Assembly (NCBI RefSeq): GCF_000224145.3
Contig: NC_020173.2
Span: 2,069,494 to 2,133,493, forward strand
Direction of reading: 5' to 3'
DNA length: 64,000 nucleotides
Source: Ciona intestinalis
Taxonomy: Eukaryota; Chordata; Ascidiacea; Phlebobranchia; Cionidae
A program made the position numbers and the translations under genes. The notes beneath the pieces were generated by a model, which worked only from the letters and a program-made list of their open reading frames with translations, was not told where the DNA came from and ran no database searches. Positions 1 to 13,332 of the stretch are shown one piece after another; the stretch's first letter is position 1; each line of letters starts with the position of its first letter.

Positions 1-3000
1 ACAGAGGAGTTCACCATGTCTGCAGTTTGGGATGTAAACGGGCCCGACATGAATCGGTGTGTCACTTGGACGTCTAGCATTGAAGCTCAGCTGCTAGCAG
101 GTAAAGATAAGACTGCCCTACCTACCAATTCGTCGTGTGCGTTCTTAATGAACGTTAAGTTAATTAACGAATTTGTATTCTCATTATTCAGGTACGATCG
201 ATCCTAGCTCTGCCGCGGAGAATTTATCACGTGGTCTTAAAATGTCATCACGCAACGGTGAAGCATTACGTACCGATGAGGTAACAAATTCAGCCCGGCT
301 TATGAAGACAGCTGCAACACGAGCTGGTAGTGGGACAACTCCCCTGACTAGAACACAAGTGCGCCAAATTACTGAGGTAAATATTTGATATTTCTATTCC
401 ATGAGGCCATGAGGGTGAGGTCCTTGCCGAGGACCCGCGATTTAGGCCAGATTTTGCTGGTATAATACTGGTATGAATGAATTTACTAACAATGTACCTA
501 TTACGGATGGGATACAATTGTTGGGGTATACATTAATCAATACATGGGTGGTTTCGGGCAGTAAGTGTAACCCCAGACTCAAGTCGTTTGTGGGCAATTT
601 TAAAAGGGTGTGGTGTCGCTTAACTGTCGTCGGCGCGGGTCGATTGTACCCCATTATCAGAAAACGTGTTTTGGGCGAAAAATAGTAAGTGGGCCATTAA
701 TAAACTCGATCGCTGGTGAACCCGTATTTGGAGTGAGCTTGTAATCGTATTTAAACGTCGATTTTTCTTCAATTATTTATCCAAGCATTACGTCATTGCT
801 GTGATGTCGAGTCTGACTATTTAGCGAAACACCGGCAACTTAGTCAGTGAGATTAAAAGTCGTTATTCTGGTCAAAAGAAGGTCACTTTTATGCGTCAAA
901 GTGGTGAAAGGCGGAACTCCTATAGCCGCGGGTGTATAGTGTTACAAGTGCGAACTAAAACCGCGTTATACCGATTTCATTTGAGCATGTCCAGTGGCAA
1001 AAATCCGCCGAGATTCTCCTAAGTTCGTCAGCACATGTTTGCTGGGTGACTAACTGATTTTCCTGCGTGAAAGTAAACAACAACAGTCATTCCTGTCCTC
1101 GCCTACATATGGTATGCCCCATTTGCCCCATTAAGGCGTATGCTTGATAAGTTATAGGAGCGGAGTTTGTTGTTTTTGGCCTCAGTCGGCAATCGCTTTT
1201 CGTCAGTTGCATTTTTACTGTGAAATGTCTTTTAACCAGGCCTTGGCGTAAAGGTTTCAATATTTTCATTTCCCTCAGGCCTGTGTTGTAACCAGCACTT
1301 TAAAATTTCCAAGTTTGTTTTGAAAGGGACCAGGGAACCGGTCGTTACGGTGACTGGCTGCGAAGCCAGGCTTTCTTATTTATTCTATTATGAAAAATGA
1401 GCAACCAGTGGCAAAAGCGACCGCACGACTTTTACCCTAAAACACGACGCTCTTTTGGGAACACGCATACAGTTTTAATAGCATCCCATACCATGTCAGT
1501 CATTTCCCTCATTTAAAACGGCAATCCAAACTGGCATTTAAGCGAATTACCACTCGCATCCTCGCTGTACCGTCAGAAGCGCTTACCTCAGCAAGTCTGG
1601 CCCAAACGACAAAGAATCTAATTTTATGTCGCAGCTTTTTAATATCAATTGCCCGTGAAACGCCAGCGCGTCGGAAGATCGTCATTACGTTGGCTCGCGT
1701 CTGTTCTCGGGTACTTAAATACCAGTTCTACGGTAGATTCCCAAACCACCCGGCGCCGGAAATTTCGGTTGTTTTTCCAATGTAATGAATGCGTGTCAAC
1801 ATCGCTTTTCGTCACACAACGTTGGATATAATTTTTTTGAAATTAGAAATGTTTCCGTATTTTACGTATGTCTGTAACTCGTTTTTGCTTAAAAAATATG
1901 TTTCACTTTTTAATTTTTAGAAAAAAAAACTTAAGATTAACTCAAAATGTCTCCCAGTTTGTTGTCTTAGAACTGTCTTTGCCTTTTCAATGTTGTCTTA
2001 ACGGCGCAAAGGTCAAAAGCAATAGTTTCGCCAATTGACGCAACTTTATACGGCAGATAACCCTACTGTTTACTTCTGGCTGCCGCAAATGTATTTTCAA
2101 ATTCACCTCATTTTCTAACTCTAAACTCTACCCATTGTTACATAACAGGGCGTTACTAACGCTGCCGATACCTTGCTGGACAGCAGCAACTCAATAACTT
2201 GGAAAGAAATGGAGAGCTCAAAGCGATATAAGGCGGCAGATAATGTTATTAAAAGCGTGGAGTCCGCAGGATTTGTGTTAGCGGATAGCATGACGAATAA
2301 CTACGGTGGATTCCAGGGCGACACAGCCGGTAAGAGCATAAACACCATGCTTTTATTCTATGTAGGTGACTTCTTTTTTTGTCGAGAACCGAAGAATTGT
2401 TCAAGTCTGGGAAAATTACCCCAAGAAAATAGCATATGATACCCCATTTTCACTAGTTATGTTAGAAATTGTACTTAACCGTATTCTAAAGCTATTGTTT
2501 AGCTGTAGGCAAACGTAGTACATCTTAAATGGTTATATAAATCTTGTCTTATTATTTTATAGTGCCAAGAATAGTGGAGAAAACAGATTTACTCTTGCAA
2601 GCCACTGTTGTGGTCGCTAGCACTTCGGAAGATATTGTATTTCCGGATCCGAGCAGATTACAACGGTCTACTGTGTGGTATGACACCACGGACAGTGTTA
2701 CAATGCCAGCAGGGGATATCGTACAGCAAGCAAGCAACGGTATGTATATTAATATAGGTCGCATAATATATTATGTAGATGCCAGGCATATTATACTTGT
2801 ATTTTAACTCTTCCGATTTCAGCTATACTACAATTGTTTCTAAGTTTTTATAGATTATAAAAGGTTAACAGTAATTGTAAAGTATTGTGGGATAAGATGA
2901 ATATCGTTAACATATATAGCCACCCGTATTTAATTTTCGAGTTTTTTAACTTACCAAAGCTCTTAGACCGAGAGTCTAGGACTGCAGGGAAATTCAGTTA

Positions 3001-6000
3001 TATAATTTTCAAATTTGGAAAAAGAACGTTTAGACATGGAGTTTCTTACCCCAACTCACTGTATAATAGAAATGTTGGGTATACTTACATAGACTGTACA
3101 GAAGTAGAGTTATGGATATATTAATATTATCTGTACATATTGTACACAGTTTTGAATATAATAACTTTATATAACAGGAGTTACGAAGCTTGCGTTTGCC
3201 TTATACAATAATCTTGGGAGTTATATGGATGTAAAGCTATTTGAAGACGGTAAAGAGGATACTCAGGATTGGAATGTGGATTCCCGCGTCGTTTCTGCTT
3301 CTCTCGGATCCCCTAACCGAGAAGTGAAACTGTCAAAGCCCGTTAAGATTGTACTTGAAACTAAGCAGGTAAGAGGTCAAAATGGCCAGATATTTTAAAA
3401 TTGATGGCATTTCATCACAGCCAGGTAGTACATCGTCGACAGATTTGCAATACTGAATGACCGTATAGATTCCGTGAATAATTCATGCCGCTACTGGTCG
3501 CATTTAGGGAAACACGCCGAACACGATGTAACGCATCGGTAATACGAACAGGCAGACGATACGGTGTATAACATGCTCGTTTCTCAGCGTCTTTGAGAGC
3601 GAAGCTTAACCCATTTCGACCGGATCACAACATGTAAGTTAAACGGGTCATCACACACGGACTAATCACCTACAGAAACCGAGCGGCTCGCTTATCTTCC
3701 TTATCTTGCTCAGAAGGATCTATGATCCCGTGTTCGCTCATAGTCCATGCTTTACTTATATAGTACTGGACCAGTTCCTTTGCTTACTATGTCTAGCCAT
3801 TCATTATCAACGCTCCGGCGATTTGTATTGTTTTTCGCAAAACATGGAGCCATGGTCCAGCGTGGTGTACAACGAGGGCTCATTAACGCTGCCCAGTTGA
3901 CCTGTCCTACCCCTCTCAAAGACCCGAATACCTCCACTTGCCGTAATGGCTGAACCATGTTGTCCTAATTTATCACAAGCTTGCTGACAATCCAGCGCGT
4001 GCTTACACATAGCAAATCCCCCGGCCGGAACATAACCTGTTTATTTAAAGCGCTTACACCTTAAGCCGTGTTCGACCCTTCCATGTAATGCCCGGTAGCT
4101 AGATAAGCCGAGTCGCGACGGAATTAGATGCGGTCAATTCGTCAAAAATCGTTTCTCTGACCCCTGGTCCCGCCTAATCAGTAAGCAAACAATAGCGAAC
4201 TGCAACACGGGATTAAGACCCGGTGGAATGGTGCTCGGATGAAATCGGACACCTAATGTTTCCAAACCGTCTTCGTTTACCCAATGTAAGCAATGTTAAC
4301 CTGAGATTACTTTGGTCGCTTATCTGATTCTAAATCTACATAAAGCGCAATGATGAAGTATACCTCAACCGCAAAACATTAATTGCCGACCTACAGCTAC
4401 AAGGTTGGAGTTCGCGCCTTGAAATTGCCCGCAATGAAAACGAATAGTACAGCCAGTTAATTATGGGATCGGGTAAACATGCCCGCTGACCGCTCACTAT
4501 CCATCCCGAATCCCAATAACGAAGAACCGTAATATGTAGTTGTTATTCATCCTTATCTTCTGTCAAGCAAGTTCGAAACATCGTTTTCCCTGTTGTCCCA
4601 CCGCAACCCCCAAGCGCAAGTACGAAGTTTACCCCAAGTCCTATTTATCTTCATAACCGAACAACTGTCAGCCAAGCGCTACTGTTACGCCACTGCTTTT
4701 TGCCAAATCCCCGGAATGCGGTATCTCGAACTCAAAAAAACAATGCCCCTAACAAAAAAAACTAAACAAAGCTTCTCCCAAATTGTTGGCTACAAATTCC
4801 AATAAGTACGCCGGGATTATAAAGTATCCCTTGCGTTCAGGTATATCTTTGTATAAGTCACGGGTCCGTTCACTTTCTTTACCCATTTCTCTTAAAATGA
4901 GGGCTGCGGCTTAGCAGATGCTTTGTAACGAAACAAGGAACTGCATGACTGCTCACGGCACGCACTTTGTTTAGTCTTGTACCTTGTTTTTGATACAAAT
5001 TCTAATATAAGGTTTCCATTCACAGAACATAGATGCCCCTCGAAAGTGCGTGTACTGGAAATACTCGGAAAGGTACGTGTGATCTGATTAAACATACCAT
5101 GGTAGCCGAAGAATACTTTTTATACAGTCTGGACATTGGTCTATGGTCTTAAACGTGTCATACAATTTATTAACATAGAAAACTGACCGTTTAATTTACT
5201 TTATATAGTTTTGACACTGGTGTATGATTTTAAGTTAAAATTTCATAGGATTTAGCAGCCTAATCAGACTGTTTAACTTACTCTATACATTTTATAAACT
5301 GGCAAGTGATCTTACATTAAACATGTCATACAATTTATTAGTATAAAAAATGAAAATTTTAATTACTTTATGCATCTTAAAAATGGGTGTATTATTTTAC
5401 ATTAAACATGGCATACAATTTATTAGCATAAAAACTAACTGTTTAATTTATTTTATACAGCTTAGACAAGGGTGTATGGAGTTCTAAAGGCTGCTCTGTG
5501 GTTGAATCAAATACAACTCATACAACATGCTCCTGCAACCATTTAACGAGCTTTGCAGTGCTTGTAAATGTTCACGGGACCAAAGTAACGTCATGGGGCC
5601 ACGAAATGGCTCTCTACGTTGTCAGCTGTGTTGGGATATCGGTTTCTTTAGTCTGCCTTCTAATCTGCATTTACACCTTCACATTTTTCCGGTGAGTTTA
5701 TATAAACGTAGCATACATTTAATGTTTAAAATACGTACCGTAAATTTTATTTATGTTTTGGACTATAACAGTAGCGAAGATCAAATGAGTTTTAATAAAA
5801 AAAGATAAAAAAATTATTAGCAAAACGACAAAAACACGCTCGGGATAAAAACTGCTTCAGTAAAAATGTCGTATAAAATCATAACTGCTAACCGTTGATT
5901 TTTTCCGTAGTTAGCTTTTCACCGCGACTAAAGAAATATACCATCACAGCGCAACCAAAGTTTAACCGCGGAAATCTGATTTTTGCAGCCAGTTGAAACG

Positions 6001-9000
6001 CGGTAGTGTTTTGAAACGGCTTGCTACGGAAACTAGGGTTCACCCTCTCGTTACGCCAAACTCATACCCTATTAAAACTCGTTGGGATAAGTTAGCGTGT
6101 GTACCGGTTCTGTGATCGCGATTACGTCAACAGTCTTCTTTATGACTTCACGCCCGCTTCTCTTGTTACAGTAGATACGTTAAGGTTCACCTGGAGCAAC
6201 GGCTAATGCTATGGGACATCGTTTTAGGTTAATGCATTTTTTTAGTTTATTTTTGTGGGGGGGGGGGGCAAAAACTTTTTCGATAAACACACACCGTTTT
6301 TTAGATTTAGCCTTGACTGACTTTCTTTACAGCGTTTAGCGTTACGTCATATACCCACTTGGTCTAAGAATAACTTTCATTGGCGAAAGAGTTTGGGTCG
6401 AAATTCTTGCCGCGCAGAAAGTCAGTGGTATTCTCGCATGACTGCAACGGTTACAACGTCAATTCCCTGTTTGATGTCAAATTTAAACCCAACCCAGTAT
6501 GTGTGCGCATCTGGCGAGTTCTCTTCTTAGATTGACAGAGGGCCATGCTCTTTTAACTCTGACTAATTGTATAGTTTCATTAAGGGAATTGAAATTACGA
6601 CAATCGATGGACGAAGCGTGCATCGTATTGTTGTCAATATACACCCGTTTCCTCTGAATTGGAAGTTTCAACTAATTAGCTTAACTAAAAGCGAAGCCAG
6701 CGCTCGCCTTAATTTTCGTTACGGCTGAGTTTATGTGAAACCAAGTTCCCGAGACAGCTCTTTTGAAGAACCTAAACAACGCACGCAGCCGCCGCTCGAG
6801 TCTTAACTAATTAAAGTATCAGGAAAATGCTACGGCGAGCATCAAAGACTGGGTCAATAAACTTCGCATCGATTGAAGACAGCGTGTTTTTTCACACTCC
6901 ATCTGGTTAGATCCGGAAAAATCCGGACTGTGCCGGTTTTGACATGACAGAAACATTAGTTCCGTGTCTACAAGCGACCAACGACGCACGCGTAGTTAGA
7001 TGGGGGTCTGAACCACTGGAATCCGTATCCTTCCGGCGCTTCCTCAAATATTGTTCAACGGAAATTGCGTTCTCGCCATTTCTAAAGGTTGCTAGGGAAT
7101 ACGCGTCGCGTTGCGTAGTAAACATCCGGAAATTTTTATTGCGGCACCGCAGGGCGTCGTTTTTAACACAGAACGCGGCCGTGGCGTGTGTTTGAAAAAT
7201 GCTCCATAAACTTGTGCGAAAACACGCCTTTAATATAATTTTGTGGCAGTGCTTTCATTGAGTTAACATTTATATTTTTAAACCCCTTTCCCCCCATTTC
7301 AGGAACCTCCAAAGCGACCGCAACACCATCCACAAACATCTCTGCATAAGCCTATTCGTGGCAGAGCTAGTTTTCCTCGTCGGCATCAACCAGACCGCCC
7401 ACAAAGTACCATGTGCTGTGGTCGCAGGTCTGCTGCATTACTTCTTCCTCGCAGCTTTTATGTGGATGGCGTTAGAAGGATTTCAGCTTTATGTAATGCT
7501 GGTCGAAGTATTCGAAGGACGGTCACGTTGGAAGTGGTACTACCTCACTGGATACGGTAAGTGCAACTTCAATGCGTTGGGGTAACAGGCTAAATCCGTG
7601 CCCTAAACCCCGGGTCCCATCATATGTACCAGCAAAATTTAAAAAAAACGACAGGCCTAACTGAGGTTTTTACACTACATTAGTCACTGATAATATCAAC
7701 CAAAGTTAGATTTGGTTCACTCGTCACAGGACTTAATCCACATAAAACATAAAAAGTGCATCGATTAAAACAACGCAAATAGGCTCGTATAACATAACTA
7801 TACCAAGCAACATTTCAACCCATATCACGTATTCTATTATCAGAGCAATAATCCAGTTATTTCTCCCCAGGTATTCCAGCAGTGATCGTCGCTGTTTCAG
7901 CTGCTGTCGATCCGTCAGGATATGGTACAGAGCACGCTTGCTGGCTTCGTGTCGACTCCGGCTTTATCTGGAGCTTTGTGGGCCCAGTTTGCGCTGTTAT
8001 TTTAACAAATCTCATTTTTCTGGCTATTACCGTGTACAAGATGTACCGCCATACATTGACGTACACTGACTCGTCCAAAGTGAACGCTGTCAAGTAAGTA
8101 AAACATCTTAAAACTACCGTTACATTAACATATATGTATATTTATTCGTGCTGATGTATCGTAGGGTAGGGAAGACGGGACAACTTTAGCACATAATATC
8201 CAAATATCCTAATCGTGTTTTAAACAATTAACAATAGTCTATGGGAGTCGTAATGATATGGTTTTATAATTCTTTAAATGTTCTTTGTTTTCTACAAAAT
8301 AATACGAAAAAATAAGTGAAAAAATTGTTCAATCTTCCACCACCCTACTATATAGCACACTATGTCACTTTTAACATTTTATTAGTTCCTAAAATCTGGT
8401 CCCAATCAAGTCCTTGTGAAGTTGAACGATTCTCATAACGAACTAACAGCCCGGATTAAGTGTTACGAAAATGTAACAGACAAAAATTAAGTCCAACGAA
8501 TAGTGTACCATATTAGATCAGTATTTTCCCTAAAGATGGCGTCATCAGTCTCTTATTTTTATAAAAAACTTACTTTTTCATTTATTTTTAATTATAGTTT
8601 GCTAATCAGTATATTTTATGTAGATCTTCGGTTCGAGGAGCTTCAGTCCTACTGTGCCTGCTTGGAATTACTTGGGCGTTTGGAATACTGTGGGTGTGGG
8701 AGCAGGCACCAGTGATGGCGTATCTCTTCTGTGTGTTTAACGCCTTCCAAGGACTCTTCATTTTCATTTTCCACTGTTTACTGCAGAAAAAGGTAATTTG
8801 ATATAATCGCCCCATTTACACATTTTTGACTTCGTAAGTGAAACGTAGACAGTTACGCTTACTACCACGCGCCAAAACACGACGAAGAGATCGCCAAAAG
8901 ACTGTAATGTTAGTACAAAGGAAGTATCAGCACTCCGCCCGTTTCTTGCGTCTTTGACCTCAAAACATAAGTAGCGCTTATCATAACTATACCTGCAGGT

Positions 9001-12000
9001 GTGATGAACTGGCTACTCATTTTAGACCCAAACGTAACCGACCGTTCCATTAAACAAAAAACGCGGTTTTCAACAAAATGTGTTGAAACTAGATACTCGT
9101 TTTTTTCTGCCAACTGTTTTTTGTAACAATACACTCTTCCATACAGCGCTAAAACGTATTCAAATTTGGATGAAAATATATTGAACAGAATGCGACCTCT
9201 GCATTGTTCGTATAAAGCCGTATTATCCATAAAATAGAACGGGTGTGAAAAAATAGCAGGGTTATTGTGAAAAATCTTTTGTTGTTCAGTACGCGGAGAA
9301 TATCAACACACGCTTGATTGAACTTGTTTGTTTGTGGAGTCAATTTCAATATTTTGACTTCCGTTGGCTCGCATCGCGAATTTTCAAACAGTTTTAAGAA
9401 TTTCCAGTTGCCCTACTGTCAAAAAACTCACTCAGATTTGCAAGTGTTGGCTTATACCAACAGTATATGCAAACACCGCGTACGTTGGCGTTGTATGAAG
9501 GATTTCTCAAGCGCTCCGGTTACCGAGGCCGTTTCTTTCCCATGACCAACGTATTTTGGAGAGGCCTGGCTAAAGGCATCGCTTTCATCACCGTAGAACG
9601 AACTAGAATACCGTAATAGCTGTTGATGTGTCAATATTTACAATCATAGTCGGGATAGGCCGTTCCGCGCTTAACTTTAAAGCGTTATTCGGGAAATGCG
9701 TTCATTATGTCGGAATCACATTGTTCAGGATATTGTATACAAAAATATATAACCTTTTATAAAATTTTAATTTGCACATTATCACACAACTAATTGATTT
9801 ATATGACCCACAGGTGCGCACAGAATACAGCAGATGTTTCGGCCATGGGTCTTGTTGCAGCAAAGGGACTTCTGAAGCATATGTCAGTAATAGCATGTCG
9901 TTTTCGAAGCAATATACCCCTGGAAGATACTCAGCTGCAGCCACTACACATAACACGACTCTGACCACACAAACAGCCGCAGTAAGTAGAATAGGAAACT
10001 TATGCAATTGCTGATGCTCTGTAATGCTTTCTCGTGTCGTTACACATTGCATTATTCATAAGTAATACGGATAACTTTTCAGTCACAAGGTCAACTTCGA
10101 CGTATGTGGAATGAAACTATTGTCAACGGGCCACGAACTTCCGATACAGTTGTCACTCATTCCCAAGATATCAACACTGTTCCTCACCGAGGTAAGTCCC
10201 ACAAATCCGTGAATTTTCTCCATACTGGCTTTTCAATTGTATCGCCTTAACTTGGCTGGTCAACAAAGCTAGTATTTAAGCCGAGTGTTTTTGCACAGAG
10301 TGTAGCGCGAGCGTACCTGCCACATCCTGACGCTTCTACATTAGTAAGTGCGCACACTTGTAGCCTCTTTCACACTAACTTCCACACACTACCCAATCCA
10401 GCAGCATAGCGCCAAATTTCGCAGCTTGCTTATCAATATGCCATACTTTAAAATCCAAAGCATTCGCCCACAGTAACAAAACATTGCTAATCCAGGCGCT
10501 ACCCGTGGCCTCGCAAGATGCAACCCCAGTATGCGTTGCGCCACCTTGCGTAGCCGTGGTTATGACACGACGTCATCTTCAATCTTATTTTTCTACCCGA
10601 GTAAAGATTCCCCCCCTAGAGTTCGGTCTCGCTTTGCAATATCCCCTCGCAGTATCAGCCAACTCGGCACTTTAGCAGTAGATGGTACGTGGTAGCCGTT
10701 GTCACGCCTGGTAGTTGTTGTTTTGATGTTGTGGTCCTGCTTGCCCGCAGCAATTTATTTTAAATCTGCTGTCGCAAAACGCGTCTGTGCTTTTGAGTTC
10801 CGTGTGGCTTTTCAAAATGATTTTGCGGAGCTTATCAAATCAAACACTAATCTATGCTTTTAGTTTGCCATCTACATTCCCAGCTTCATTGCCCTAACAT
10901 TTCACAAATTACACCCAATCTCCTGAATTATCCAAAACTAATACTTCGTTTACTTTCAGAGCAATCTCGCTCAAGCCTTCTGCAAGCCAACACCCAACAA
11001 TTCCCATCATCTTCGTCCCCTCAAATGAGGCGACACAGCCTTGAGCGAGTGATCGACTCTTCCCAGAATCTGCCGAGTCGAGGATCCGCGCAGGAGGATG
11101 ACGTTTTTCTTCCTCCAGTCCACAGAAATCGGGAAGCAGTACCCGAGAACTCGGACGAGGAGGCGTACCAGTACGACCGCTTACAACGCCACTGCCACCC
11201 TAACTGTACGCATGAACATCACACGTTACACCACCATGGCTCTGATGTTGAATGCGCCCACCATCACCATACCGGCCACCATGCCCGCCATGTAAACCCC
11301 GATTGCTTGCAGCCTCGTCCACACCCACGGTCTCAAACAATGAACCACATTAAAACCTCAATGCCAGCCCAGTATCCAGACTCTGACGACCGAAACCATT
11401 TACGAAGACAAGCTTTTCAACGCGCCAGTACATTAGCTACCAATCCAAACCAACAAATGAACCGGCAATGGGAAAGGCCGCCATCGTCTCCAACCAGACG
11501 TTATTCCCACCCTGTTCGTGCAGCAGGAGATTGCCCGCATCACCAAGAACGGTGCAACGAAACCTCCTGCTTCTGCCCCTCAGTGCCCCCACCCCACACA
11601 CAGCATTACCGCCCATACAGCCACGACGGTCGCCCTCAGCACCTACCAGTCCCAATGCATGGTGAAACTCGGCGCAGATCTCTGATCAGTTCTGACTCCG
11701 ACGATCCGATTGTAAACGACTTCAGCGCGAGCAGCAGTGCCGGTTCTTCATGTGGTAATCCCGCTTCATTAAGCCGTACTTCTGGCGGGCGAATGGTGCT
11801 CAGTGGAAAAGTAATTCACGAGAACAATACGAGCGGTAGGTCCTCCGCAGAAAACGGCATTCATCGAGAACCGTGGACGCCTTTGTACCGCGATGAAAAC
11901 GACCTAGAAGTACAACGGTTGACCGGTCCAGGTGATACGAACAGTGCCGATGAATGTGCGCAAAGAAAGGGGTTACCCATTGACAGTCAAAGGGATTCCG

Positions 12001-12428
12001 CTTTTTACCAGAGCATGCCTGATCTCAACAATAGCCCCGGAGCTGCTTTTAGCTCTGCTTCAAGCGGTTGCAGTCCCGAAATGGCACCCAGTGCAGAGGA
12101 AGACACGCGCTATCAAGACCGTCCACTCCGCAAGAACGAACCCAATAGTCCACGGTATGTCCTGTCGCCCCCAGTCGCATTTCGTGCAACCAACACAGCA
12201 GGAAAAAAACTACAACAAGCAGATTTATATGAGGATATGATTATAAAGTCGCATGGTACCCCTAACCCTAGGATACCTACCCAAACTGATACCCGCCGCA
12301 GTCACAACCCGAATTCAAACTCTCCTCTTTACAATCAATCTCCATTGGATGCAGCACGTCACTCTGCCGAACACGAACCTACAGACTCGGATGCCTCGGT
12401 TCCGGGTAGAATGATGACTTGCCTATGA
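1..12428 (+). CDS. ADGRL: Latrophilin-type adhesion GPCR, 5' partial
   Basis: Thirteen exons are placed: 1-100 (open at the window edge), 192-376, 2149-2329, 2563-2739, 3178-3368, 5026-5072, 5461-5691, 7303-7556, 7871-8093, 8624-8792, 9814-9981, 10083-10191 and 10960-12428 (stop TGA). Their phases are continuous and give 1167 visible residues. The first exon resembles the end of the hormone-receptor domain. About residues 34-305 look like the GAIN region. The GPS has its Cys/Trp pattern ([13 protein letters not shown]), with HL/T as the expected autoproteolysis point and TSFAVLV as the tethered agonist. TM1 lies in 5461-5691 and the remaining helices run to 8792; [17 protein letters not shown] and MVWM-type TM3 features match vertebrate latrophilins. 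The cytoplasmic tail is about 580 residues, contains a His-rich segment and ends M-T-C-L. Family knowledge: neuronal adhesion receptor, G-protein coupled. The lectin and olfactomedin domains would lie upstream of the window. Identity is very likely; which vertebrate paralogue it matches cannot be said. Confidence 0.95.
377..2148 (+). other. Latrophilin intron, nothing recognised
   Basis: A 1.77-kb intron between two GAIN-region exons, bounded by GTAAAT and ACAG. It contains only short chance open frames. I see no repeat family or RNA gene in it. Confidence 0.7.
3369..5025 (+). other. Latrophilin intron before the GPS, nothing recognised
   Basis: This intron runs from GTAAGA at 3369 to CACAG at 5025. 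I found no exon that would fit the GAIN phase here and no recognised repeat. Confidence 0.6.
5100..5485 (+). repeat. 81-85 bp tandem repeat spanning the GPS exon acceptor
   Basis: Five units are aligned on a TTTATACAG-like core whose last bases fall at 5127, 5208, 5290, 5375 and 5460, so the period is 81, 82, 85 and 85 bp. The fifth unit is the real splice acceptor plus the first bases of the GPS exon (5461 on). The first unit keeps an intact ACAG and a copy of the exon start. Units 3 and 4 carry AT in place of AG. A shared segment reads like CATACAATTTATTA in several units. Confidence 0.85.
5692..7302 (+). other. Latrophilin intron between TM1 and TM2, with a poly-G run
   Basis: A 1.6-kb intron from GTGAGT to TTTCAG. 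The only conspicuous element is an uninterrupted run of about a dozen G residues near 6257. I see no additional exon. Confidence 0.6.
8158..8354 (+). mobile_element. GGGTGGGG-type MITE copy, intron of ADGRL
   Basis: About 197 bp. It starts GTAGGGTAGGGAAGACGGGAC and ends CCACCCTACTATATA, with the family's internal core CACATAATATCCAAATATCC followed by TTTTAAACAATTAACAA. Terminal inverted repeats are imperfect here. There is no coding capacity, so it is a non-autonomous element. Confidence 0.8.
8793..9813 (+). other. Latrophilin intron 3' of the TM7 exon, nothing recognised
   Basis: Bounded by GTAATT and CACAG. Small open frames occur on both strands, but none shows family similarity or usable splice phases. 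No repeat was identified. Confidence 0.55.
11175..11315 (+). other. His-rich segment of the latrophilin tail
   Basis: Within the last exon, about 45 codons are dominated by histidine, including [11 protein letters not shown] and [13 protein letters not shown], with interspersed cysteines. It sits in an otherwise Ser/Pro/Arg-rich, probably disordered tail. I do not recall a comparable block in vertebrate latrophilins. A metal-binding role is possible but unproven. Confidence 0.8.
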
Positions 12429-13332
12429 AAACGTACTTGTGCACCACAATCAAACGATGCTTCATTTTCCAAAGCGAAATATTGCTGTGCAACAGCAAGC
12501 TCTAATTTATTCGCGAACTTACGCTTACTATTCGATTTTTGTTATTGGAATTTCTTTTTTATATTGCAACTGTTTACTTGTGTATTGTTCTGCTTTGAAA
12601 GCTCGACCAAGCACGCTTAGGTTTATTGTAGTTTTGGTTTCCCACCTATTTTATTGCCTATGTTCCGAAGGCTCTAGTGTTTGCGTATGTTAAGTGATTA
12701 ACGGGATAATTTCGGTTCAGATTTAGTTTGCAATGAACTCCCTACTTTATTTTCAAATGCTTATTGTGTCTTGAGCCGATTTTTCCTGTTTTGCTACCGG
12801 ACACTGTATCGTTGCACTTTACCATGCGTTTGTGTACACACGAAAATAAACACAAAATACCAAAGGCGAGCGCCTCTTGCTTGCTGAAGACAGAAAGGCA
12901 GTTAGACCTCAGGTCTGGGAAACGAAAGAAGTTATTATAACAGCAGTCTCAACTTTCAACGTAGGATATGATTTGTGGTAGATTACTCTTACCAGAATCA
13001 ACAAAGTTCTCGATTATTCTACGAAGGTCACCTACTTCGCCATTGTTAAATACCATATGGCGCTCTCACGCAACAGCAATCAAAACAGCGCACGTTAGCA
13101 AACGGCAATTGTGTTTCACCGCTACGGAACAATGCATTGCTATAACACCCATCCGTCCAAGCAAATAGTAAAGGCGCCGTGCAAAAAGGTCCAAAAAAAC
13201 CCTCATAGCTTGCTGCAATTCATATACCATTGGCACACAAAACCACTCCTATTTCAAATGGGTCAATTTTTATCAAAGCAGTAACAAACGGTAACTGATT
13301 GGCGCTGGATTAGGTACATATACACACTCGCT
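12429..13332. other. Convergent 3' UTR/intergenic region
   Basis: This lies between the latrophilin stop and the stop of the minus-strand Tctex1 gene. An AATAAA at 12845-12850 is a plausible poly(A) signal for the plus-strand gene. I found no clear signal for the minus-strand gene and no other gene. Confidence 0.6.

Noticed and set aside
3706..4010. Overlapping open frames on both strands in a latrophilin intron
   Set aside because: No similarity, no usable phase with flanking exons, and composition like the surrounding intron.
9705..10052. 115-codon minus-strand open frame
   Set aside because: It lies antisense to a latrophilin exon that has splice sites, phase and family similarity; no independent support.
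10854..10959. In-frame extension of the last latrophilin exon upstream with an ATG
   Set aside because: A clear acceptor (TACTTTCAG ending 10959) in the correct phase shows these bases are intron; the ATG is incidental.
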